Part shown: one piece after another, positions 23,758-34,430 of the stretch
Layout: every line of letters starts with the position of its first letter
How positions within the stretch are numbered: position 1 is the stretch's first letter
Assembly: GCF_000003605.2 (NCBI RefSeq)
Contig: NW_003151867.1
Coordinates: 1 to 46,119, forward strand
From: Saccoglossus kowalevskii
Taxonomy: Eukaryota > Hemichordata > Enteropneusta > Harrimaniidae
Length of the DNA stretch: 46,119 bases
Direction: 5' to 3'
Notes under the pieces: model-generated
Database searches by the model: none
Seen by the model: the letters and a program-made list of their open reading frames with translations, nothing else
What the model was told of the DNA's origin: nothing
Made by a program: the position numbers and the translations under genes

Positions 23758-23856
23758 AGTGAAGTGGTCAGAAAATGTCATGATTACCGCATAGAGTGAA
23801 GTGGTAAGGAAATGTCATGATTACCTCATAGAGTGAAGTGGTTAGAAAATGTCATG
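23339..23856 (+). repeat. Second 259-bp tandem pair
   Basis: Same seven-monomer order as at 22080-22597, with GACTTCCCC at 23412 and 23671. Both units here have GGTAAGG in the ACCGC monomer. The pair spans the end of the second 1259-bp unit and continues about 100 bases past it, supporting a nested history in which a 259-bp duplication predates the 1259-bp one. Confidence 0.85.
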
Positions 23857-25198
23857 ATTACCCCATAGCGTGAAGTGATCAGAAAATGTCATGATTACCC
23901 CATAGAGTGAAATGATCAGAAAATGTCATGATTAACCCATAGAGTGAAGTGTTCAGAAAATGTCATGATTACCCCATAGAGTGAAGTGATCAGAAAATGT
24001 CATGATTACCCCATAGAGTGAAGTGATCAGAAAATGTCATGATTACCCCATAGCGTGAATTGGTCATAAAATGTCAGGATTACCTCATAGAGTGAAGTGG
24101 TCAGAAAATGTCATGATTACCCCATAGAGTGAAGTGGTCAGAAAATGTTATGATTTCCCCATTGCGTGAAGTGGTCAGAAAATGTCATGATTACCCCATA
24201 GAGTGAAGTGATCAGAAAATGTCATGATTACCCCCTCAGACTGAAGTGGTCAGAAAATGTCATGATTACCCCATAGAGTGAAGTGGTCAAAAAATATCAT
24301 GATTTCCCCACTGCGTGAAGTGGTCAGAAAATGTAATGACTACCACAAAGAGTGAAGTGGTAAGGAAATGTCATGATTACCTCATATAGTGAAGTGGTCA
24401 GAAAATGTCATGATTACCGCATAGAGTGAAGTGGTAAGTAAATGTCATGATTACCCCGTTGAGTGAAGTGGTCAGAAAATGCAATGATTACCCCATAGAG
24501 TGAAGTGATCAGAAAATGTCACGATTACCCCATCAAGTGAAGTGATCGGAAAATGTCATGATTAACCCATAGAGTGAAATGATCAGAAAATGTCATGATA
24601 ACCCCATAGAGTGCAATGATCAGAAAATGTCATGATTACCCCATAGAGTGAAAGGATCAGAAAATGTCATGATTACCCCATAGAGTGAAGTGATCAGAAA
24701 ATGCCATGATTACCTCATAGAGTGAAGTGGTCAGAAAATGTCATGATTACCCCATAGAGTGAAGTGGTCAGAAAATGTTATGATTTCCCCATTGCGTGAA
24801 ATGGTCAGAAAATGTCATGATTACCCCATAGAGTGAAGTGATCAGAAAATGTCATGATTACCCCCTCAGACTGAAGTGGTCAGAAAATGTCATGATTACC
24901 CCATAGAGTGAAGTGGTCAGAAAATGTCATGATTTCCCCATTGCGTGAAGTGGTCAGAAAATGTATTGATTAGCCAATAGAGTTAAGTGGTAAGGAAATG
25001 TCATGATTACCTCATATAGTGAAGTGGTCAGAAAATGTCATGATTACCGCATAGAGTGAAGTGGTAAGGAAATGTCATGATTACCTCATAGAGTGAAGTG
25101 GTTAGAAAATGTCATGATTACCCCATAGAGTGAAATGGTAAGGAATGTCATGATTACCTCATAGAGTGAAGTGGTTAGAAAATGTCATGATTTCCCCA
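23857..25198 (+). repeat. Transition to type 2, near-copy of 7740-8527
   Basis: Type 1/3 monomers give way to type 2 near 24060-24150 (GGTCATAAAATGTCAGG, then GTTATGATTT at 24147 and CTCAGACTG at 24235). From 24415 to 25202 it matches 7740-8527 at offset 16674 to 16675: ACCGC (24416), GATAACC (24597), GTTATGATTT (24777), CTCAGACTG (24865), ATTGATTAGCC (24965), GGTAAGGAATG (about 25138). The match ends abruptly at about 25202. Confidence 0.83.
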
Positions 25199-25734
25199 TA
25201 GAGTGAAATGGTAAGGAATGTCATGATTACCTCATAGAGTGAAGTGGTTAGAAAATGTCACGATTACCCCATCAAGTGAAGTGGTCAGAAAATGTCATGA
25301 TTACCCCATAGAGTGAAGTGATCAGAAAATGTCATGATTACCCTATAGAGTGATGTGGTAAGAAAATTTCATGATTACCCCATAGAGTGAAGTGATCAGA
25401 ACATGTCATGATTACCCCATAGAGTGAAGTGATCAGAACATGTCACGATTACCCCCATCAAGTGAAGTGGTCAGAAAATGGCATGATTACACCATAGAGT
25501 GAAGTGATCGGAAAATGTCATGATTAGCCCATAGAGTGAAATGATCAGAAAATGTCATGATTATCCCATAGAGTGAAGTGGTCAGAAAATGTCATGATTA
25601 CCCCGTCGAGTGAAGTGGTCAGAAAATGCCATGATTACCCCATAGAGTGAAGTGATCAGAAAATGTCACGATTACCCCATCAAGTGAAGTGATCGGAAAA
25701 TGTCATGATTAACCCATAGAGTGAAATGATCAGA
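25199..25734 (+). repeat. Copy of 7155-7690 joined out of order
   Basis: At about 25200 the best match switches from the 8.5-kb region back to 7155-7690 (offset 18044), inverting the order seen at 7-8.5 kb. The join occurs inside or next to the 36-bp GGTAAGGAATG monomer, which both sources carry (7161 and about 8463), so it is a plausible exchange point. It carries CTATAGAGTGATGTGG (25343), GATCAGAACATG twice, GATTACACC and GTCGAGTG (25605). Confidence 0.85.
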
Positions 25735-26690
25735 AAATGTCATGATAACCCCATAGAGTGCAATGATCAGAAAATGTCATGATTACCCCATATAGTGAAA
25801 GGATCAGAAAATGTCATGATTACCCCATATAGTGAAGTGATCAGAAAATGCCATGATTACCTCATATAGTGAAGTGGTCATAAAATGTCATGATTACCCC
25901 ATAGAGTGAAGTGGTCAGAAAATGTTATGATTTCCCCATTGCGTGTGAGTGGTCATAAAATGTCATGATTACCCCAAAGAGTGAATTGATCAGAATATGT
26001 CATGATTACCCCCTCAGACTGAAGTGGTCAGAAAATGTCATGATTACCCCATAAGTGAAGTGGTCAGAAAATGTCATGATTTCCCCATTGCGTGTAATGG
26101 TCAGAAAATGTTTTGATTACCCAATATTGTTAAGTGGTAAGGAAATGTCATGATTACCTCATATAGTGAAGTGGTTCAAAAAATGACATGATTACCGCAT
26201 ATAGTGAAGTGGTATGGAAATTGTCATGATTACCTCATAGAGTGAAGTGGTTAGAAAATGTCATGATTACCCCATAGAGTGAAATGGTAAGGAATGTCAT
26301 GATTACCTCATAGAGTGAAGTGGTTAGAAAATGCCATGATTACCCCATAGAGTGAAACACTAAGGAAATGCCATGATTACCCCATAGAGTGAAATGATCA
26401 GAAAATGTCATGATTACCCCATCAAGTGAAGTGGTCAGAAAATGTCACGATTACCCCATCAAGTGAAGTGGTCAGAAAATGTCATGATTATCCCATACAG
26501 TGAAGTGATCCGAAAATGTCATGATTACTCCATAGAGTGAAGTGGTCAGAAAATGTCATGATTACCCCATAGAGTGAAGTGATCAAAAAATGTCATGATT
26601 ACCCCACAGAGTGAAGTGATCAGAAAATGTCACGATTACCCCATCAAGTGAAGTGGTCAGAAAATGTCATGATTACCCCATAGAGTGAAG
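25600..26690 (+). repeat. Type 2 HOR copy A with excess changes
   Basis: Pairs with 26859-27948 at offset 1259, then 1258. Shared variants not seen in other type 2 blocks include GCGTGTGAGTGG (about 25941), ATGTTTTGATTA (about 26108), CATACAG (26494) and GATCCGAAAATG. This copy alone carries many further changes between 25790 and 26230: CATATAG for CATAGAG, CATAAAATG for CAGAAAATG, GAATTG, GAATATG, a 2-bp loss in CCATAAGTG, GTTCAAAAAATGAC and AAATTGTC. Confidence 0.83.
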
Positions 26691-26858
26691 TGGTCAGAAA
26701 ATGTCACGATTTCCCCACTGCGTGAAGTGGTCAGAAAATGTAATGACTACCCCATAGAGTGAAGTGGTAAGGAAATGTCATGATTACCTCATATAGTGAG
26801 TGGTCAGAAAATGTCATGATTACCGCATAGAGTGAAGTGGTAAGGAAATGTCATGATT

Positions 26859-27948
26859 ACCCCGTTGAGTGAAGTGGTCAGAAAATGCCATGATTACCCC
26901 ATAGAGTGAAGTGATCAGAAAATGTCACGATTACCCCATCAAGTGAAGTGATCGGAAAATGTCATGATTAACCCATAGAGTGAAATGATCAGAAAATGTC
27001 ATGATAACCCCATAGAGTGCAATGATCAGAAAATGTCATGATTACCCCATAGAGTGAAAGGATCAGAAAATGTCATGATTACCCCATAGAGTGAAGTGAT
27101 CAGAAAATGCCATGATTACCTCATAGAGTGAAGTGGTCAGAAAATGTCATGATTACCCCATAGAGTGAAGTGGTCAGAAAATGTTATGATTTCCCCATTG
27201 CGTGTGAGTGGTCAGAAAATGTCATGATTACCCCATAGAGTGAAGTGATCAGAAAATGTCATGATTACCCCCTCAGACTGAAGTGGTCAGAAAATGTCAT
27301 GATTACCCCATAGAGTGAAGTGGTCAGAAAATGTCATGATTTCCCCATTGCGTGTAGTGGTCAGAAAATGTTTTGATTAGCCAATAGAGTTAAGTGGTAA
27401 GGAAATGTCATGATTACCTCATATAGTGAAGTGGTCAGAAAATGTCATGATTACCGCATAGAGTGAAGTGGTGTGGAAATGTCATGATTACCTCATAGAG
27501 TGAAGTGGTTAGAAAATGTCATGATTACCCCATAGAGTGAAATGGTAAGGAATGTCATGATTACCTCATAGAGTGAAGTGGTTAGAAAATGCCATGATTA
27601 CCCCATAGAGTGAAACACTAAGGAAATGCCATGATTACCCCATAGAGTGAAATGATCAGAAAATGTCATGATTACCCCATCAAATGAAGTGGTCAGAAAA
27701 TGTCACGATTACCCCATCAAGTGAAGTGGTCAGAAAATGTCATGATTATCCCATACAGTGAAGTGATCCGAAAATGTCATGATTACTCCATAGAGTGAAG
27801 TGGTCAGAAAATGTCATGATTACCCCATAGAGTGAAGTGATCAAAAAATGTCATGATTACCCCACAGAGTGAAGTGATCAGAAAATGTCACGATTACCCC
27901 ATCAAGTGAAGTGGTCAGAAAATGGCATGATTACCCCATAGAGTGAAG
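26859..27948 (+). repeat. Type 2 HOR copy B, sister of 25600-26690
   Basis: Holds GATAACC/GTGCAATG (27003), GAAAGG, GTTATGATTT (27183), GCGTGTGAGTGG (about 27202), CTCAGACTG (27272), ATGTTTTGATTAGCC (about 27369), GGTGTGG (about 27470), two GGAAATGCCATG monomers and CATACAG (27752). It keeps canonical bases at nearly all sites changed in copy A, so copy A's extra changes came after the duplication. The 168-bp gap between copies (26691-26858) is ordinary satellite with CACGATTTCCCCACTGCG, GACTACC and a one-base-shorter ATATAGTGAGTGG monomer. Confidence 0.83.
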
Positions 27949-29290
27949 TGATCGGAAAATGTCATGATTAACCCATAGAGTGAAATAATCAGAAAATGTC
28001 ATGATTAACCCATAGAGTGAAATGATCAGAAAATGTCATGATTACCCCATAGAGTGAAGAGATCAGAAAATGCCATGATTACCTCATAGAGTGAAGTGGT
28101 CAGAAAATGTCATGATTATCCCATAGAGTGAAGTGGTCAGAAAATGTTATGATTTCCCCATTGCGTGAAGTGGTCAGAAAATGTCATGATTACCCCACAG
28201 AGTGAAGTGATCAGAAAATGTCATGATTACCCCCTCAGACTGAAGTGGTCAGAAAATGTCATGATTACCCCATAGAGTGAAGTGGTCAGAAAATGTCATG
28301 ACTACCCCATTGAGTGAAGTGGTAAGGAAATGTCATGATTACCTCATATAGTGAAGTGGTCAGAAAATGTCATGATTTCCCCATTGCGTGAAGTGGTCAG
28401 AAAATGTATTGATTAGCCAATAGAGTTAAGTGGTAAGGAAATGTCATGATTACCTCATATAGTGAAGTGGTAAGAAAATGTCATGATTACCGCATAGAGT
28501 GAAGTGGTAAGGAAATGTCATGATTACCTCATAGAGTGAAGTGGTTAGAAAATGTCATGATTACCCCATAGAGTGAAATGGTAAGGAATGTCATGATTAC
28601 CTCATAGAGTGAAGTGGTTAGAAAATGTCATGATTACCCCATAGAGTGAAACACTAAGGAAATGTCATGATTACCCCATAGAGTGAAATGATCAGAAAAT
28701 GTCATGATTACCCCATCAAGTGAAGTGGTCAGAAAATGTCACGATTACCCCATCAAGTGAAGTGGTCAGAAAATGTCATGATTATCCCATAGAGTGAAGT
28801 GATCAGAAAATGTCATGATTACTCCATAGAGTGAAGTGGTCAGAAAATGTCATGATTACCCCATAGAGTGAAGTGATCAAAAAATGTCATGATTACCCCA
28901 CAGAGTGAAGTGATCAGAAAATGTCACGATTACCCCATCAAGTGAAGTGGTCAGAAAATGTCATAATTACCCCACAGAGTGAAGTGATCGGAAAATGTCA
29001 TGATTAACCCATAGAGTGAAATAATCAGAAAATGTCATGATTACCTCATTGAGTGAAGTGGTTAGAAAATGTCATGATTTCCCCATAGCGTGAAGTGGTC
29101 AGAAAATGTCATGATTATCCCATCAAGTGAAGTGGTCAGAAAATGTCACGATTACCCCAACAAGTGAAGTGGTCAGAAAATGTCATGATTACCCCATAGA
29201 GTGAAGTGATCAGAAAATGTCATGATTACCCTATAGAGTGATGTGGTAAGAAAATTTCATGATTACCCCATAGAGTGAAGTGATCAGAAC
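27949..29290 (+). repeat. Type 2 HOR block related to 45435-46075
   Basis: About 27950-28550 match 45435-46075 at offset 17485. The offset shifts by 37 before the ATTGATTAGCC monomer (28408 and 45930), meaning one monomer more in the distal copy. Markers: GAAATAATCAG (27983), GTTATGATTT (28145), CTCAGACTG (28234), GACTACCCCATTGAG (about 28300), GGTAAGGAATG (about 28577). From 29040 the order breaks into GATTATCCCATCAAG, CCAACAAG and a truncated CTATAGAGTGATGTGG string (29231). Confidence 0.8.
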
Positions 29291-29599
29291 ATGTCATGAT
29301 TACCTCATAGAGTGAAGTGGTCAGAAAATGTCATGATTACCCCGTAGAGTGAAGTGGTCAGAAAATGTCATGATTTCCCCATTGCGTGAAGTGGTCATAA
29401 AATGTAATGATTACCCCATAGAGTGAAGTGGTAAGGAAATGTCATGATTACCTCATATAGTGAAGTGGTCAGAAAATGTCATGATTACAGCATAGAGTGT
29501 AGTGGTAAGGAAATGTCATGATTACCTCATAGAGTGAAGTGGTTAGAAAATGTCATGATTACCCCATAGAGTGAAATGGTAAGGAAATGTCATGATTAC
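29291..29599 (+). repeat. Short type 3 fragment
   Basis: About eight monomers of type 3 order: CCGTAGAG, TTTCCCCATTGCG with GGTCATAAAATG (about 29394), GTAATGATTACC, CCTCATATAG, ACAGCATAGAGTGTAG (about 29487), CCTCATAG and GAAATGG. It resembles 11500-11760 and 35730-35990 and is set between type 2 and type 1/4 territory. Confidence 0.75.
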
Positions 29600-30527
29600 C
29601 TCATAAAGTGAAGTGGTTAGAAAATGTCATGATTTCCCCATAGCGTGAAGTGGTCAGAAAATGTCATGATTACCCCATAGAGTGAAATGATCAGAAAATG
29701 TCATGATTACCCCATCAAGTGAAGTGGTCAGAAAATGTCACGATTACCCCATCAAGTGAAGTGGTCAGAAAATGTCATGATTACCCCATAGAGTGAAGTG
29801 ATCAGAAAATGTCATGATTACCCCATAGAGTGAAGTGGTCAGAAAATGTCATGATTACCCCATAGAGTGAAGTGATCAGAAAATGTCATGATTACCCCAT
29901 AGAGTGAAGTGATCAGAAAATGTCACGATTACCCCATCAAGTGAAGTGGTCAGAAAATGTCATTATTACCCCATCAAGTGAAGTGGTCAGAAAATGTCAC
30001 GATTACCCCATCAAGTGAAATGGTCAGAAAATGTCATGATTACCCCCATAGAGTGAAGTGATCAGAAAATGTCATGATAACCCCCATAGAGTAAAGTGAT
30101 CAGAAAATGTCATGGTTACCCCATAGAGTGAAGTGGTCAGAAAATGTCATGATTACCCCATATAATGAATTGGTAAGGAAATGTCATGATTACCCCCATA
30201 GAGTGAAGTGGTCAGAAAATGTCATGATTACCCCACAGAGTGAAGTGGTCAGAAAATGTCCTGATTACCCCATAGAGTGAAGTGATCAGAAAATGTCATG
30301 ATTACCCCATAGAGTGAAGTGATCAGAAAATGTCACGATTACCCCATCAAGTGAAGTGGTCAGAAAATGTCATGATTACCCCATAGAGTGAAGTGATCGG
30401 AAAATGTCATGATTTACCCATAGAGTGAAATGATCAGAAAATGTCATGATTACCCCATAGAGTGAAATGATCAGAAAATGTCATGATTACCCCATAGAGT
30501 GAAGTAATCAGAAAATGTCATGATTAC
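29600..30527 (+). repeat. Type 1/4 block, first copy of a 2518-bp offset pair
   Basis: Bases 29600-30320 match 32118-32838 at offset 2518 (68 monomers plus 2 bases): TAGCG (29641 and 32159), CATTATT (29961 and 32479), GATAACCCCC followed by GTAAAGTG, and ATATAATGAATTGG (30160 and 32678). From 30160 onward it also matches the window start at offset 30149. Confidence 0.83.
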
Positions 30528-32117
30528 CCCATAGAGTGAAGTGGTAAGGAAATGTCATGATTACCTCATATAGTGAAGTGGTCAGAAAATGTCATGAATA
30601 CCGCATAGAGTGAAGTGGTAAGGAAATGTCATGATTACCTCATAGAGTGAAGTGGTTAGAAAATGTCATGATTACCCCATAGAGTGAAACGGTAAGGAAA
30701 TGTCATGATTACCTCATAGAGTGAAGTGGTTAGAAAATGTCATGATTTCCCCATAGCGTGAAGTGGTCAGAAAATGTCATGATTACCCCATAGAGTGAAG
30801 TGATCACAAAATGTCATGATTACCCCATAGAGTGAAGTGATCAGAAAATTTCATGATTACCCCATAGCGTGAAGTGGTCAGAAAATGTCATGATTACCTC
30901 ATAGAGTGAAGTGGTCAGAAAATGTCATGATTACCACATAGAGTGAAGTGGTCAGAAAATGTCATGATATCCCCATTGCGTGAAGTGGTCAGAAAATGTA
31001 ATGATCACCGCATAGAGTTATGTGGTAAGGAAATGTCATGATTACCTCATATAGTGAAGTGGTCAGAAAATGTCATGATTACCGCATAGAGTGAAGTGGT
31101 AGGGAAATGTCATGATTACCTCATAGAGTGAAGTGGTTAGAAAATGTCATGATTACCCCATAGAGTGAAACACTAAGGAAATGTCATGATTACCCCATAG
31201 AGTGAAGTGATCAGAAAATGTCATGATTACCCCATAGAGTGAAGTGATCAGAAAATGTCACGATTACCCCATCAAGTGAAGTGGTCAGAAAATGTCATGA
31301 TTACCCCATAGAGTGAAGTGGTCGGAAAATGTCATGATTACCCCATAGAGTGAAATGATCAGAAAATGTAATGATTAACCCATAGAGTGAAGTGTTCAGA
31401 AAATGTCATGATTACCCCATAGAGTGAAGTGATCACAAAATGTCATGATTACCCCATAGAGTGAAGTGATCAGAAAATGTCACGATTACCCCATCAAGTG
31501 AAGTGGTCAGAAAATGTCATGATTACCTCATAGAGTGAAGTGGTCAGAAAATGTCATGATTACCACATAGAGTGAAGTGGTCAGAAAATGTCATGATATC
31601 CCCATTGCGTGAAGTGGTCAGAAAATGTCATGATTACCGCATAGAGTGAAGTGGTAGGGAAATGTCATGATTACCTCATAGAGTGAAGTGGATAGAAAAT
31701 GTCATGATTACCCCATAGAGTGAAACACTAAGGAAATGTCATGATTACCCCATAGAGTGAAGTGATCAGAAAATGTCATGATTACCCCATAGAGTGAAGT
31801 GATCACAAAATGTCATGATTTCCGCATAGAGTGAAGTGGTAAGGAAATGTCATGATTACCTCATAGAGTGAAGTGGTTAGAAAATGTCATGATTACCCCA
31901 TAGAGTGAAACGCTAAGGAAATGTCATGATTACCTCAAGAGTGAAGTGGTTAGAAAATGTCATGATTTCCCTATAGCGTGAAGTGGTCAGAAAATGTAAT
32001 GATTACCCCATAGAGTGATGTGGTAAGGAAATGTCATGATTACCTCATATAGTGAAGTGGTCAGAAAATGTCATGATTACCACATAGAGTGAAGTGGTAG
32101 GGAAATGTCATGATTAC
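30528..32117 (+). repeat. Type 1 blocks matching 16195-16835 and 560-1500
   Basis: Two source relationships in tandem. Bases 30528-31168 match 16195-16835 at offset 14333, with GATATC at 30966. From about 31150 it matches 560 onward at offset 30593, with GGTCGG (31320), GATATC (31595), TTTCCGCAT (31819) and CCTCAAGAG (31933). The two GATATC markers are 629 bp apart (17 monomers), about half a usual HOR. Confidence 0.83.
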
Positions 32118-32838
32118 CTCATAGAGTGAAGTGGTTAGAAAATGTCATGATTTCCCTATAGCGTGAAGTGGTCAGAAAATGTCATGATTACCCCATAGAG
32201 TGAAATGATCAGAAAATGTCATGATTACCCCATCAAGTGAAGTGGTCAGAAAATGTCACGATTACCCCATCAAGTGAAGTGGTCAGAAAATGTCATGATT
32301 ACCCCATAGAGTGAAGTGATCAGAAAATGTCATGATTACCCCATAGAGTGAAGTGGTCAGAAAATGTCATGATTACCCCATAGAGTGAAGTGATCAGAAA
32401 ATGTCATGATTACCCCATAGAGTGAAGTGATCAGAAAATGTCACGATTACCCCATCAAGTGAAGTGGTCAGAAAATGTCATTATTACCCCATCAAGTGAA
32501 GTGGTCAGAAAATGTCACGATTACCCCATCAAGTGAAATGGTCAGAAAATGTCATGATTACCCCCATAGAGTGAAGTGATCAGAAAATGTCATGATAACC
32601 CCCATAGAGTAAAGTGATCAGAAAATGTCATGGTTACCCCATAGAGTGAAGTGGTCAGAAAATGTCATGATTACCCCATATAATGAATTGGTAAGGAAAT
32701 GTCATGATTACCCCCATAGAGTGAAGTGGTCAGAAAATGTCATGATTACCCCACAGAGTGAAGTGGTCAGAAAATGTCCTGATTACCCCATAGAGTGAAG
32801 TGATCAGAAAATGTCATGATTACCCCATAGAGTGAAGT
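32118..32838 (+). repeat. Type 1/4 block, second copy of the 2518-bp offset pair
   Basis: Matches 29600-30320 as described for that entry. After ATATAATGAATTGG (32678) it lacks the CACGATTACCCCATCAAG and following monomer present at 30330-30380, so GATCGG follows directly at about 32840 and the pair ends there. It also has TAGACTGAAATG (about 32865) where the others have TAGAGTG. Confidence 0.82.
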
Positions 32839-33899
32839 GATCGGAAAATGTCATGATTTACCCATAGACTGAAATGATCAGAAAATGTCATGATTACCCC
32901 ATAGAGTGAAATGATCAGAAAATGTCATGATTACCCCATAGAGTGAAGTAATCGGGAAAATGTCATGATTACCCCATAGAGTGAAGTGGTTAGAAAATGT
33001 CATGATTACCCCATAGAGTGAAGTGATCAGAAAATTTCATGATTAACCCATAGAGTGAAGTGATCAGAAAATGTCATGATTACCCCATAGAGTGAAGTGA
33101 TCAGAAAATGTCATGATTACCCCATAGCGTGAAGTGGTCCGAAAATGTCATGATTACCTCATAGAGTGAAGTGGTCAGAAAATGTCATGATTACCCCATA
33201 GAGTGAAGTGGTTAGAAAATGTCATGATTTCCCCATAGCGTGAAGTGGTCAGAAAATGTCATGATTACCCCATAGAGTGAAACGATCAGAAAATGTCATG
33301 ATTACCCCATAGAGTGAAGTGATCATAAAATGTCATGATTACCCCCATAGAGTGAAGTGATCAGAAAATGTCATGATTGCCCCATAGAGTGAAGTAATCA
33401 GAAAATGTCATGATAACCCCCATAGAGTGAAGTGATCAGAAAATGTCATGGTTACCCCATAGAGTGAAGTGGTCAGAAAATGTCATGATTACCCCATATA
33501 ATGAATTGGTAACGAAATGTCATGATTACCCCCATAGAGTGAAGTGGTCAGAAAATGTCATGATTTCCCCACAGAGTGAAGTGGTCAGAAAATGTCCTGA
33601 TTACCCCATAGAGTGAAGTGATCAGAAAATGTCATGATTACCCCATAGAGTGAAGTGATCAGAAAATGTCACGATTACCCCATCAAGTGAAGTGGTCAGA
33701 AAATGTCATGATTAACCCATAGAGTGAAGTGATCAGAAAATGTCATGATTACCCCTTAGAGTGAAGTGATCAGAAAATGTCACGATTACCCCATCAAGTG
33801 AAGTGGTCAGAAAATGTCATGATTACCCCACAGAGTGAAGTGATCGGAAAATGTCATGATTACCACATAGAGTGAAGTGGTCAGAAAATGTCATGATAT
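32839..33899 (+). repeat. Type 4 module, third and fourth close copies
   Basis: Carries GTAATCGGGAAAATG (about 32948, a length variant), GATTTCATGATTAACCC, GTCCGAAAATG, then the lead-in with GATTGCCCC and GATAACCCCC to ATATAATGAATTGG at 33496, only 818 bp (22 monomers plus 4) after the one at 32678. That marker monomer here reads GGTAACGAAATG instead of GGTAAGGAAATG. Later monomers follow the usual type 4 order with GATTAACCC and CCTTAGAG changes. Confidence 0.78.
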
Positions 33900-34430
33900 C
33901 CCCATTGCGTGAAGTGGTCAGAAAATGTAATGATACCCCATAGAGTGATGTGGTACGAAATGTCATGATACCTCATATAGTGAAGCGGTCAGAAAATGTC
34001 ATGATTACCACATAGAGTGAAGTGGTAGGGAAATGTCATGATTACCTCATAGAGTGAAGTGGTTAGAAAATGTCATGATTTCCCTATAGGGTGAAGTGGT
34101 CAGAAAATGTCATGATTACCCCATAGAGTGAAATGATCATAAAATGTCATGATTACCCCATCATGTGAAGTGGTCAGAAAAATGTCACGATTACCCCATC
34201 AAGTGAAGTGGTCAGAAAATGTCATGATTACCCCATAGAGTGAAGTGATCAGAAAAATGTCATGATTACCCCATAGAGTGAAGTGGTCAGAAAATGTCAT
34301 GATTACCCCATAGAGTGAAGTAATCAGAAAATGTCATGATTACCCCATAGAGTGAAGTGATCAGAAAATGTCACGATTACCCCATCAAGTGAAGTGGTCA
34401 GAAAATGTCATTATTACACCATAGAGTGAA
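33900..34430 (+). repeat. Type 1 stretch with clustered indels
   Basis: Corresponds in order to about 31600-32480 but holds many one-base length changes: GTAATGATACCCC, GGTACGAAATG and CATGATACCTC (three losses within about 70 bases near 33926-33970), then GTCAGAAAAATG and GATCAGAAAAATG (gains near 34176 and 34250). Substitutions GAAGCGG, TATAGGGTG, GATCATAAAATG and ATCATGTG are also clustered. Either an older degenerate piece or a spot of lower sequence quality. Confidence 0.78.

Noticed and set aside
29960-30120. Possible unique spacer between HOR blocks (GTCATTATT, GTAAAGTG, GATAACCCCC)
   Set aside because: Each unusual piece is a slightly altered monomer in register, and the same string recurs at 32478-32640.
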